From: Histomonas meleagridis
Lineage: Eukaryota; Parabasalia; Tritrichomonadida; Dientamoebidae
Reading direction: 5' to 3'
DNA length: 64,000 nucleotides
Assembly (NCBI GenBank): GCA_020186115.1
Contig: WSYJ01000113.1
Span: 248,001 to 312,000 of the forward strand
Part shown: positions 30,712 to 40,393 of the stretch, piece by piece
Layout of the letters: every line of letters begins with the position of its first letter
Numbering within the stretch: the first letter of the stretch is position 1
Position numbers and translations under genes: made by a program
Notes under the pieces: generated by a model
The model's database searches: none
The model's input: the letters and a program-made list of their open reading frames with translations, nothing else
What the model was told of the DNA's origin: nothing

Positions 30712-31860
30712 GTTAAAACATATTTCAGATTATTAAAACATATTCCAAATTATTTAAACATATTTCAAATTATTTAAACATATTCCAAATTATTAAAACA
30801 TATATAAAATTATTAAAACATATTCTAAATTATTCGAATAAATACTTTTTGCATTGACATCAATTCCTTTTTGTTCTAAAAGTAATTTTACTATTTCAAT
30901 ATTATGATTTCTAACTGCTATATGAAGTGATGTTTCAAATTATTAAAACATATTTCAAATTATTAAAACATATTCCAAATTATTAAAAAATATCCAAAAT
31001 TATTAAAACATAAATAATATTATTAAAACATATTTCAAATTATTAAAACATATTCCAAATTATTAAAAAATATCCAAAATTATTAAAACATAAATAATAT
31101 TATTAAAACATATTCCAAATTATTAAAACATATATAAAATTAATCAAATGAATATTTTTTGCATTAACATCAATTCCTTCTTTATCTAAAAGTAATTTTA
31201 CTATTTCAATATTATTATTTCTAACTGCTATATGAAGTGCTGTTTCAAATTATTAAAACATATTTCAAATTATTAAAACATATTTCAAATTATTAAAACA
31301 TATTCCAAATTATTAAAACATATATAAAATTAATCAAATGAATATTTTTTGCATTAACATCAATTCCTTCTTTATCTAAAAGTAATTTTACTATTTCAAT
31401 ATTATTATTTCTAACTGCTATATGAAGTGCTGTTTCAAATGATTAAAACATATTTCAAATTATTAAAACATATATAAAATTATTAAAACATATTTCAAAT
31501 TATAAAAATGAATATTTTTTGCATTAACATCAATTTCTTTATCTAAAAGTAATTTTACTATTTCTATATTATTATTTCTAACTGCTATATGAAGTGCTGT
31601 TTCAGGTTATTTAAACATATTTCAAATTATTAAAACATATATAAAATTATTAAAACATATTCTAAATTATTAAAACATATCCAAAATTATTCAAATGAAT
31701 AGTTTTTGCATTAACATCAATTCCTTTATCTAAAAGTAATTTTACTATTTCTATATTATTATTTTTAACTGCTATATGAAGTGCTGTTTCAAATTATTAA
31801 AACATATTCCAAATCATTAAAACTTATTATAAATTATTAAAACATATTCCAAAATATTTA
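30712..31860 (-). repeat. 20-bp minisatellite arrays alternating with ankyrin-repeat modules
   Basis: Five ankyrin modules of about 95 bp (near 30841-30937, 31151-31247, 31341-31437, 31510-31603, 31699-31790) read TALHIAVRNNNIEIVKLLL then GIDVNAK on the minus strand. Between them, and on both outer sides, lie arrays of one to about ten copies of a 20-bp unit, on the plus strand AAATTATTAAAACATATTCC with variants (TTTC, TATA, TCTA). Every array sits at the same point of the ankyrin unit, after NAK-x-I and before ET(A/S)LH. Because 20 is not a multiple of three and the unit contains TAATAA, any three copies close all frames. Modules 2 and 3 with their arrays form a near-identical 190-bp duplication. 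Confidence 0.85.
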
Positions 31861-33103
31861 AATGAATATATTTTGCATTAACATCAATTCCTTCTTGTTC
31901 TAAAACATATTTCACAAGTTCGATATTTCCTGATTCTGAAGCATATGGCAAAATATTTTTTGGAATTTGACTATTTTTAAGGAAATATTTAACGAGATAT
32001 AAATTTCCATTTCTTGATGATTGGTTTATATTATTAGCATTAACATTAATTCCTTTTTCTTCCAAAAATGTTAAAATTTTATAATTATCTTTCTCAATAC
32101 AAAAACTTACTAAATCATTAGTTTTATCTTCAGACATTTTCGGTATTGATTGTATTTTTTCTAATTTATTTTCATAAAGATAGATAAAGATATCATTTTG
32201 ATGGAACTTAATTGCTGTTTCATATGCATCTTCAAATGATGAATTGTTTTGTTCACACAAATGAATAATTTCAAGATTTCCACCTGCAACTGCATATTTA
32301 CCTGTATTTATTACATTTGCACCATTCATAAGTAAATATTTAAAACATTTAACAGATCCAAAAAATGCTGCATAATCAATTAATGTAACATTCTTTTGAT
32401 TAATAAATGAACACCTTTCATAAAGTGATGGTTCAATTATTTGATTAAAATCAAAATTTGTTAGTGATGATATTTCTTGAAGTTTTTCAATTTCATCATT
32501 TCGAATTATTTTCGAAATTTCATTAGGATTAACTCCTTCTTTAATTAATTGCTTATGAAGTTTCCAATCATTCTTTGATAGCTCTTCATAATGATCCATA
32601 AAGTATTTTACGATTGGACCAAATGCTCTGTGTGTTTGATTTTGGTTTTCTTCTTCTATTTTATAATGAGCAAAATATTTTGAATTAATATTTTTTGTGA
32701 TATTTTTATCAATTAAATTTTGTTCAATTAGTTTCTCGATTAAATAATATGATTCTTGTGCGTTCTTTGTAGATATACGTTTGACAAAAATTGAAATTAG
32801 TTTAACGTCACTTTGATTAATTTCTTCTTCTTTAGATTGAAGTGTTTTTAAAAAATTTAAGTAAATATCAAATAAATGCTTTGGTGATGAAAATGCATTA
32901 TAAACGATGCTACTTATAATCGTATTAAATGTATAGGGATTATTTGAATCAAATAATTTTAATACTTTTTTAATGGAAGGCTGAATGTTTTCTTCGGTTA
33001 AACTGAATATAGTTTTCTCAAGCTCGATTAAGAATTTCAAGCTGGTTGATAGATTATTCGAATTTTTATCTTCTGTATTTGTGGTAGCATCATTATTAGG
33101 CAT
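31817..33103 (-). CDS. Ankyrin-repeat protein (intact 5' part of an interrupted gene)
   Basis: 428 residues. The N-terminal 170 residues are helical, followed by a linker (FGPIVKYFMDHYEELSKNDW) and ankyrin repeats from about residue 225 (TLIDYAAFFGSVKCFKYLLM, ending ASESGNIELVKYVLEQEGID). This layout matches the large trichomonad ankyrin family (DUF3447-like N-terminal region). The frame ends a few codons into the first 20-bp array, at VNAKYIHLNILEYVLII. If nothing is spliced, the protein is truncated there; more ankyrin modules continue downstream to 30377. A well-formed promoter stands just upstream (33106-33126), so it may still be expressed. Confidence 0.7.
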   Translation of the reverse strand: MPNNDATTNTEDKNSNNLSTSLKFLIELEKTIFSLTEENIQPSIKKVLKLFDSNNPYTFNTIISSIVYNAFSSPKHLFDIYLNFLKTLQSKEEEINQSDVKLISIFVKRISTKNAQESYYLIEKLIEQNLIDKNITKNINSKYFAHYKIEEENQNQTHRAFGPIVKYFMDHYEELSKNDWKLHKQLIKEGVNPNEISKIIRNDEIEKLQEISSLTNFDFNQIIEPSLYERCSFINQKNVTLIDYAAFFGSVKCFKYLLMNGANVINTGKYAVAGGNLEIIHLCEQNNSSFEDAYETAIKFHQNDIFIYLYENKLEKIQSIPKMSEDKTNDLVSFCIEKDNYKILTFLEEKGINVNANNINQSSRNGNLYLVKYFLKNSQIPKNILPYASESGNIELVKYVLEQEGIDVNAKYIHLNILEYVLIIYNKF

Positions 33104-33105
33104 AT

Positions 33106-33126
33106 GAAAAATGAGTTTTAACGGTT
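33106..33126 (-). promoter_or_regulatory. M3-like octamer plus Inr-like sequence, the best promoter in the window
   Basis: On the minus strand: AACCGTTA, then AAAC, then TCATTTTTCATA running into the ATG at 33103. AACCGTTA fits M3, and TCATTTTTCATA fits the T. vaginalis initiator TCAYTWYTCATTA nearly throughout. Spacing and order match the described M3-plus-Inr promoters, giving a leader of about 10 bases. Confidence 0.65.
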
Positions 33127-33612
33127 ATAAAAACCACCCTGTTGGAAATACAGTAAAAGTGGAGAAACACGTTGGACAGCTTTTTGTTGCAGATGGCCAA
33201 AATTACTGGCTTATAGACGCTTAATAATTATGGCCGATGGACATTACTTGCTGTCCGGGTGAAAAGAGAGTCATCATAATTTTTTCAATCCATGGATTTC
33301 GTTTGTAAGTTATATTTATTGTGAATATATGTTGTTAAACTTATTTTGTTATTTATACTCTATATTATACACACAAAATAAAAATATTTCCATTTTTATT
33401 CATTTCCCATTTTTTCTTTTGTTGTTTGGTCTTTGATTACACCAAAAATGACTTTGGTTTTCCAAACGATTATTTTTGATTCAAAAAGTTGTATACCAAT
33501 TTGAATTTATTTCGATTTTAAAATGGATTAACCGTTAAAACTCATTCTAATAAAAAGAAGCTTTTTTTGTTTTTTGGATACGTTATCGTGATTAAAATTT
33601 CAATTTATTGTA
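33127..33612. other. Intergenic region with an orphan promoter-like site
   Basis: No gene. At 33530-33546 the plus strand carries AACCGTTAAAACTCATT, identical over 17 bases to the promoter of the ankyrin gene on the other strand, but no open frame follows. The 740-bp repeat begins 66 bases later. Confidence 0.5.
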
Positions 33613-34352
33613 TTATTAACGAATGCAAAAAATTAAATAATAATTATGTGTTGATTCTTTAAACATAATAATGTTAAATAATTGATTTATTAGGTGGATG
33701 TGTGGATGGATTGTTCTAAACAAAACGAATGCGTTTTTGATACATTTCAATTTTCTCTTCTGAAATGTTCTGCTATTTCATTCAGGCCATCTGATTCATC
33801 ACTTTAGTCGTCATCATTTTTCTTATTTGATTTTTCTTCAGCACTTCTTTCAATACATGTTACATATTTTGTCGAATTTGAGTCCTTCGTCATCTAAATT
33901 CTGCATTTGTCTCATTATTTGCTGTACAATTTCACGTCAATCATTTAGACCATGTCCATCTTCATCATATATATTATCCAATTTGATATCATTATCATCG
34001 AAACTTTGTGTTTCATCTGTTTTATTATTTCTATATCTTAAATTCTCATTAACTTATTTACGTGCATTACGTAAAAAGTTTCTCTTCATTAAGTGGAAAA
34101 CATTCTGTAACTTTCTATATGCAAAACATTAATATACATTTATTAATTAATTTATTTTCTTTGACTTTAATTTCCTAATTTGTTTTTTTACTAAAGCTAA
34201 TTCCAAAGTTATATTACCAACTTGGGAAGATTAAACAAATTTCGGTTGAGAAATTAATGTTTATGAAAATTGTAATGCACAATGAAATACTTCTAAAGTC
34301 GGATTGGAATCAGCACCCTTAAAACATATTAAACAAAATTGCTCAAGATCTT
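33613..34352 (-). repeat. 740-bp dispersed repeat, copy 2 (inverted)
   Basis: Inverted copy of 14161-14902. Read on the minus strand it retains SEDLEQFCLICFKGADSNP and NITLELALVKKQIRKLKS with stops shared with copy 1. Here the coding-like reading continues outside the shared segment on the 5' side (PEVVEALKEHELKTHGPVDE near 34470-34370), so copy 2 keeps more of the source gene. A 101-codon plus-strand frame inside (33827-34132) is an antisense shadow. Confidence 0.75.
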
Positions 34353-35376
34353 CAGAGTTAACATTTTATGCAAATTTGTTGATGAAATCACTTGCAATAG
34401 TATTAAAATACATTCATCAACTGGTCCATGTGTTTTAAGTTCATGTTCTTTTAATGCTTCAACAACTTCTGGTAAGAAAATTTATCATAATTTTCTGTGT
34501 TTAGTATTTATAATAATGTTAACATTAATAATAACCGATAACATACTGTTGGTGCGATTGAGTTTCTGTTGTATTTAACGTTAATTAATACAGATGTAAG
34601 GTATAAATGCAAAAGGGTGCCAAATTAACTTTTTGTGAGAAAAATTTGAATTTAAAAAAACAGTTTCATGATGAAAATGAATATGTTTTGAAAGGTATTT
34701 CACTGGGCTTGTTGCTATATTTGATGGCTATCGTTGCCACATTTGAATGATATACAATTTTATTGACTAAGTTTGTTGCGACGGACTTAGTGAAATTTAT
34801 TTCAAAACCCATTCAAATTTGATTTTTTAAAAAATAGCACTTTTGCATTTCTGAATTAATTGTGATATGAAAAATACACTGAAAGCTTAATTTATAATTT
34901 TTTAAAAACTGTTCTTTCAATTTGGAGAAAATCGGTTTTTAGAAGCCCTGTGCTGAAAAATGTTGAACGAAACATAAAAATCCCACAGTCATCTCCTTTA
35001 AACAAAAATTGTTTCAACTAAATTATGCGCACTCTATTCTCTTTAACCACAAAAGTATTTTCAAATTTAATTTGAAAATGATATTGTTTTTCTAATACGC
35101 CAAAACAACAAACATGTATTCGATGAAAACCCAATAAAAAAGCTTTTCTTTAAATTTTTTTGATCCAAACCAGCTCTTCAGCACTCCCATTTCTTTAAAA
35201 AATCTATTCTTGAAAAAAACAGTTTCAATACTTTATTTTTCGATACACAAATTACGGTTTATATCGGTCTAAAGCTGATATATACACAAATCATATAATT
35301 CAAATCGATAAATTCATTAAAGAAACAAATATAAGTTAATACAAAAATTCAATTCGAATATTTCATTATTTGCCTT
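34353..35376. other. Intergenic region with short coding relics
   Basis: The first 120 bases continue the minus-strand relic of the 740-bp repeat. At about 34660-34770 the plus strand gives broken pieces (ENEYVLKGISLG, then GLVAIFDGY) that faintly recall a PP2C phosphatase start; too short to call. The rest is AT-rich with no gene. Confidence 0.35.
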
Positions 35377-35409
35377 TTGTTTGTTTTTATTTTTTTTATT
35401 ATCAAAACA

Positions 35410-36127
35410 ATGAATGTTTGTTTGTTTTTGGTTTTTATGGTTCATTCATTTGAAGTGTTTGACAATCAAACAAAAACGCTCACAATAACAAGCGAAGAGG
35501 AATTCAAAACGGATGAAGAATTTATTCATCAGGCTTTGCACACCATAATAGGAGATGAAATCCGTGAAATTCAAGTTAATTTCTATTTTCTGAATGCAAT
35601 CACACTTAAAATTGGCAATTCAATAAGTTCAATTCCTGGTGATTGTTTTAGAGAAAGTAGTTATAGGAAATTATTTTTGGTTCGAATGTTAGCTCAATTG
35701 GAGAAGGTGCATTCAATCTTTGTTATTCCCTTAAGCAACTTGTTTTTCCAAATTCGTTAATTTCTATTGGTAGAAATGGATTTTCAAGATGTACTTCATT
35801 GACGAACATAGTTTTCAGAGAATGCCTCGAATCAATTGGTGAAAATTGTTTTACGGAATGTAGTTCACTTCTAAATGTTAAATTCCCAGACTCATTATCT
35901 ATTATTAATTCACAGGCATTTTTCACTTGTACAAATTTAACAAAAATAATATTTGGGAAATATATAACAACTATTAATGAAGCTGTGTTTGCTGTATGTA
36001 TTTCACTCAAAAGAATAGAAATTTCAGATTCTTTAACGACAATCGCATCAATTTTATTTGCATTCTTAAGAACATTGTTTTTATTGATTGCATTCTTCCA
36101 AAATTATGTGTTGTCACTAGAATTTTG
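35410..36127 (+). pseudogene. BspA-like leucine-rich-repeat surface protein, frameshifted
   Basis: ATG 35410 gives a signal peptide (MNVCLFLVFMVHSF) and the first repeat units, then loses frame near 35680 in a TTATTTTTGG run. The next frame continues perfectly as SSIGEGAFNLCYSLKQLVFP, SIGRNGFSRCTSLTNIVF, SIGENCFTECSSLLNVKFP and INSQAFFTCTNLTKIIFG, the 23-residue LRR_5 repeat of BspA-like proteins. Around 36050 it decays again, and no stalk, membrane anchor or tail follows. The family sits on the trichomonad surface. It could be a recent pseudogene or, for the first break, a sequencing error; the missing C-terminus argues for a pseudogene. Confidence 0.8.
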
Positions 36128-36253
36128 ATGTTCATCAGGTTAGAAGCTTAATTGAAGATAACTGGAACTAGTGTTGAAGATCTTCTGTGATATTAAAGAA
36201 GATGCCCAGAAGTCAAAACTAAAATTTGTGAATTTCTATGATTAAAAGAGACT

Positions 36254-36462
36254 TATCGAATGTGTGAAAGAGGGCCAATGATTTTAGTTACATCAATTTT
36301 CATTCCACTTCCAAATTAAGCAATTTGACCAGATATTTGTTTTACAAATTCATGCATTGAAGTTGAGTAATAAGTTCCATGTTGGTCTTTTGGTAATAAT
36401 GAAATTATGGGTAATACATATGCAGTTTTATGCCACTACCAGTAGGTGAAATCGAAACTATA
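36254..36462 (-). pseudogene. Minus-strand coding relic, family not recognised
   Basis: Reads VLPIISLLPKDQHGTYYSTS, then MHEFVKQISGQIA-stop-FGSGMKIDVTKIIGP. The amino-acid pattern is protein-like, but one internal stop and the lack of ends mark it as a fragment. Confidence 0.35.
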
Positions 36463-36925
36463 TTATATAATAACATAATCTCTGTGTATTTATTGACAAT
36501 TGTACAACAATAGAGTTCGATAATTCGATTTATTGGCATGATTTGTAAATAAAATCTGAGGTTTCGACTCGTTGTTGTAAAATTAAACTTTATTCGGTAA
36601 AAATGAATAGTCTATTTTGATACCCATTTAATTATTGTGCGGAAATCGAAATTTCTGTGTTGAAAATATGCGGTGTTTGCTTCCAATTCAATTTTTTTTT
36701 ACTTTTTGTGTTATATTTTACGTTTTATCGTGCATTAATGGATGGATTTTGATCGTCTGACGTGATTGTGACCCCCTTTATTTTTTATTAACTCATTTTT
36801 TTTTCCTTTTTTCGGAAACAACATAATAAACTTAAAGTTGATGTAGTAATGAAAAATATTTCGAAACCAAGGACTACATATAAATTTTTTCCAATCTTCT
36901 CTATTGATAAAAAAGTGGCAACCAT

Positions 36926-36933
36926 AACCGTTA
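36926..36933 (+). promoter_or_regulatory. M3-like octamer before the transposase-like gene
   Basis: AACCGTTA, followed by ACATTTCGTA and an ATG at 36944, a 10-base gap like those of the intact host genes. Confidence 0.5.
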
Positions 36934-36943
36934 ACATTTCGTA

Positions 36944-38140
36944 ATGCCGCCAAAGACGAAAGCACAAAAAGCAAAAATACAAAACTTTCAAACAGGAAAC
37001 GAAAAAATTCACAATAGAAACCAATCTTTACTTAATTATCTACAGTTTGCTTATTTTATTTTGATTTATGGTCTTTCTTATAAACCAGTTGCTCTATGCA
37101 AAATAATATTAATCCTACTTCACATTCTACTTATTATAGGTATGTAGATATAGTTATCGATAAAATCATAGAATTGGCGAGAGAGTGTGCTGAATTTTGG
37201 GAAAATTTAATGCGACCGAACACAATAATTAGCCTAGAAAGTAGTTGGGACCACCGACGTAACGGTCGTCATTGTATCGTTGCCTCAATTGAACAAAAAA
37301 ATAAAAAAATTATAGATTTTGAAGTACTTCAACGATCAATTAATGCTAATCCAACAAATTACAATGGAAGCTCACAAAATATAAAGGTCATTTGCATAAA
37401 AAATCTGGCAGAATGTTTCAAGGACGATACAAGAATTGTCGGTTATTGCCATGACAACGATAGCGCTGTGAGAAGCTTAATGAAAAAAATATGGCCAATT
37501 GAAGAAATGTTGGAGCTTAATCACACCATTAAATATTTTGAGCGACATTTCATTAATTTTGACAAAAAATCTGATGGAAAACTATCAGATTTACAAATTC
37601 ATCTATCTTGACTCATTGATAAGATTTTCATCATCACCTTTCGAAAAAGTTCGGTTGTGGATGAATGCTCTTGAACACTACAAAAAGAATCATGAAAAAT
37701 GCATTCAACACAAACAATCAACATTTGAATGGAAATATAATGACGATTCGAATGCTTTTAAATGTTTACATGAGCTTTTAGGAAAGACTTCATTTATTTT
37801 GAAAAATTGCCAGCTATCGGTTTCTACACAATTGAATGACCGTTATCGTTCAATTAAATCACACATGATGAACAAAGAATTTGCATTGAGGAAAACAGCT
37901 TTGTGCCGATTATGTTGTGCTTTACTTGATTTTAACGAGATGAGTAATTGGAGATTGATTTTGAGTCAATCTCCAAACATTTATCACAGAATTATTCAAA
38001 TCGAAAATCAAAGGAAATTGTTAAATATAGGAGATTTGTGGATTTTGAAAAAAAAATAAGAGAGCGAAGATCACAATACAAAAGAAGAAATGAGAAACTA
38101 GATACATCTGATTATTTGGGGAAACCAGATGAATCAACTT
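36944..38140 (+). mobile_element. Broken DDE-type transposase gene (Mutator-like pattern)
   Basis: Three overlapping frames form one protein. Frame 1 from ATG 36944 (MPPKTKAQKAKIQNFQTGNE) breaks near 37105. Frame 2 gives the RNase H-like core: ESSWDHRRNGRHCIVASIEQ followed by KIIDFEVL, then GYCHDNDSAVRSLMKKIW and ELNHTIKYFERHF. It breaks near 37600. Frame 3 ends STQLNDRYRSIKSHMMNKEF. The Asp in WDHR, the Asp pair in CHDND and the following His helix recall Mutator-type cut-and-paste transposases (the D-G-S-W/G-D-G-D arrangement), but the family call is tentative. Terminal inverted repeats were not found. At least two frameshifts make it inactive. Confidence 0.6.
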
Positions 38141-38662
38141 GATTCCAATAAAAAATTGAATATTATCAATTTTCACCACTTTTTGAATTGATAAAAAAAA
38201 GAGGATTGGAAAAAATTCATATGTAGTTTTCAATTTCGAAATATTTTTCAATATGATTTTGATATAATAGATCAAAAATGATTTGCTAAAATTCCTAGAG
38301 GATGGAATGTCAATTTTGTTATTCAGAGTTAAGATATTTTAATCCGTAAAAAAGTCGATTTATCGAAGATTCATATTACAATATATATAATAAATATTTT
38401 AACAAAAAGAAATGATATTCATTTACATCATGAATATGTTCATTTACGATATTTATGATGATATTAGATATTAATCATGCGAAGCTGGAAGAAAAGATCC
38501 AAAATTTGTGGGAAATTGAATTCATCACAATGTGATCGACTTTTTGAATTCGAATTCTAAGTTTTCGATTATATAGTGGTCGACACGTCGGTTGAACTCT
38601 TTTTTTTTCTAAAAGCTATTATTCGAAATGTTTACATATATTTTCACAACTTTACATTCCTT
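38141..38662. other. Intergenic region between two broken transposons
   Basis: No gene. Near 38600-38630 the sequence TTTTTTTTCTAAAAGCTATTATTCGAA weakly resembles, inverted, the stretch at 39903-39928 and may be one end of the mariner element. Confidence 0.35.
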
Positions 38663-39823
38663 TCAAAAGTTCGAATGATATGTTTCATTCAAATCGAAAT
38701 GGTTTAATTGAAAATCATTGAAAAAGTTATTCTGGATCTCATAAAGTCTAAAAATCGTTCGATCTGGGGTGGCATAAACAATTCTCAGCCTCTTTGGAAT
38801 ACTCATGACAAGTCCGTTTATCGTTCGCCATTGGAGGGCTTCCCAAACATTTTTTACAATTTTTTAAAATCATCAATGGTTTTATGCTGAAGTGCTTCTA
38901 CTCTGGTTTCCATAAATGCCCAGACTACTTCAATAATGTTCAAGTCTGGGCTATATGGAGGCCAATCTTTCAAAATATTTATCTCCAATTCATTTAAAAC
39001 GCACATTGTTTCTTTGGGAATATGAGGACGAGCATTGTCCTGCATGAATGTCCATTCGCCGATCCCGTACTTTTTATCTGCTTCTTCAATTAAATTAGAA
39101 CCGAAAATTATTTGTTCAATATAATTCTCCGAGTTCAGTGTTCCTTCAATGATTACCAAGTCCGTTTTAAATTGATATCCAATGCCACCCCATATCATAA
39201 TTTTTGGTGAATGCGATTTTTGATTCGATAAAACTTCATTGGTTATTCGAGTTTTGTCAACCCAAACCCAGCGTTTATTTCGTCCCAAAATAAACCACGA
39301 TTCATCAGTAAACACAGTTTTCAAAAAATTTGTATTATATTCAATATGAAATTTTGTAAATTCATATCTTTTCTGAGCTGCAGCTGGTGTGATATATACA
39401 GATCGAATTGGTGGTCTGTAAAATAGACCATTTTCCCTTCTATGCCTATTTACAAATCTACCTGAAATTTTCAATCCAAAAAATTCATATAATTCATGAG
39501 CTAATTTTTCACCTGATATATGAGGATCTTCAATTGTTCTGCAGTGAATGTACACCGAATGAACATCTTTGATTTTTTTCTCATAAATTCTTTGCGTTGG
39601 CATTAGATTTGATAATGAATTATATATTGTATTTTTGGAAATATCTAAAACTTTTTGACTCAGGTTTATATTCCCACCCAGCGTAATGTAAACGTGTCTG
39701 ATGTATGCGTATCTTTGCGCAATAGGAATAGATTTTAAAAAACTTTTCATTTGACAAATACCGTTTATTAATTTGTTTCATACAAACAGTGATTTTGTGA
39801 GGTTCAACCTCAATGTCTTCCAC
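38663..39823 (-). mobile_element. Tc1/mariner-type transposase, two frameshifts
   Basis: Main frame 38854-39750 (298 codons): an N-terminal helix-turn-helix (LSQKVLDISKNTIYNSLSNL), then the DDE triad as FTDESWF, QDNARPH and PPYSPDLNIIEVVW, the last Asp and Glu spaced as in Tc1-like DD34E enzymes. The C-terminal end continues in another frame (KNVWEALQWRTINGL then SIPKRLRIV) after a break near 38860 in an A/T run. The N-terminal end starts in a third frame from an ATG at 39823 (MEDIEVEPHK) and joins near 39745 in another T-run. The enzyme would cut and paste the element, but this copy looks dead. Terminal repeats are not certain. Confidence 0.85.
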
Positions 39824-40393
39824 TATAAATTATCTCGGATTGAATGCCTCTCAATTTTGATATGAGGCATAAATTTATGATTTTACTATTTGATTTTCCG
39901 GTTATTCGAAGAAATAGTCGAAAAAAATTAATTTCCTTTATTTTTCATAATTATATACAATATATTTTTTCTGAATTGTCAAATGAATAAAATCTGCAAA
40001 TCCTTCATATTCACATTTTAAAAATTTAATTTTGAATTGATATCTAGCCTTAAAGAAAGATGATTTATAAAATACGTTATTTTGCCTTAACGTACAAAAA
40101 TGAGTACAGGGTCGTATTTTTCGAACAAAACAAAGTGTTTTTACCATGTACTCTTTTTCCTTGTTTCAAAGCAATGTCAATTTGATACAGTCACTGTAAT
40201 TCATAATGCGCAGCAACCTCTGGTTTCGTTAAATGACTTTTGAATGGATATTTGATTACGAATTTTTTGGGGGTGGTTTATTTTTTGCCAATAAAAAACC
40301 GTACCGAATTACAGTTTATTTCAAATTCAAGTAATTTCAATCAAATTCAATGTTGACAACTCAATTGTTGTTCAAACAAAAATTGATTTCACA
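39824..40393. other. Intergenic region
   Basis: No gene. A 69-codon minus-strand frame (39938-40147) has no recognisable features and is probably chance. The serpin start lies at the right end; no M3 octamer is seen before it. Confidence 0.45.

Noticed and set aside
30712-31860. Regular repeats with spacers, CRISPR-like at first sight
   Set aside because: The spacers are near-identical ankyrin coding modules and the 20-bp unit is a tandem minisatellite, not a palindromic CRISPR repeat.
33827-34132. 101-codon plus-strand ORF
   Set aside because: Antisense to the better-preserved minus-strand relic of the 740-bp repeat.
38600-39930. Possible terminal inverted repeats of the mariner element
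   Set aside because: Only weak, gapped similarity of A/T-rich ends; not enough to set boundaries.
39938-40147. 69-codon minus-strand ORF next to the mariner element
   Set aside because: No similarity to transposase parts or other families; probably chance.
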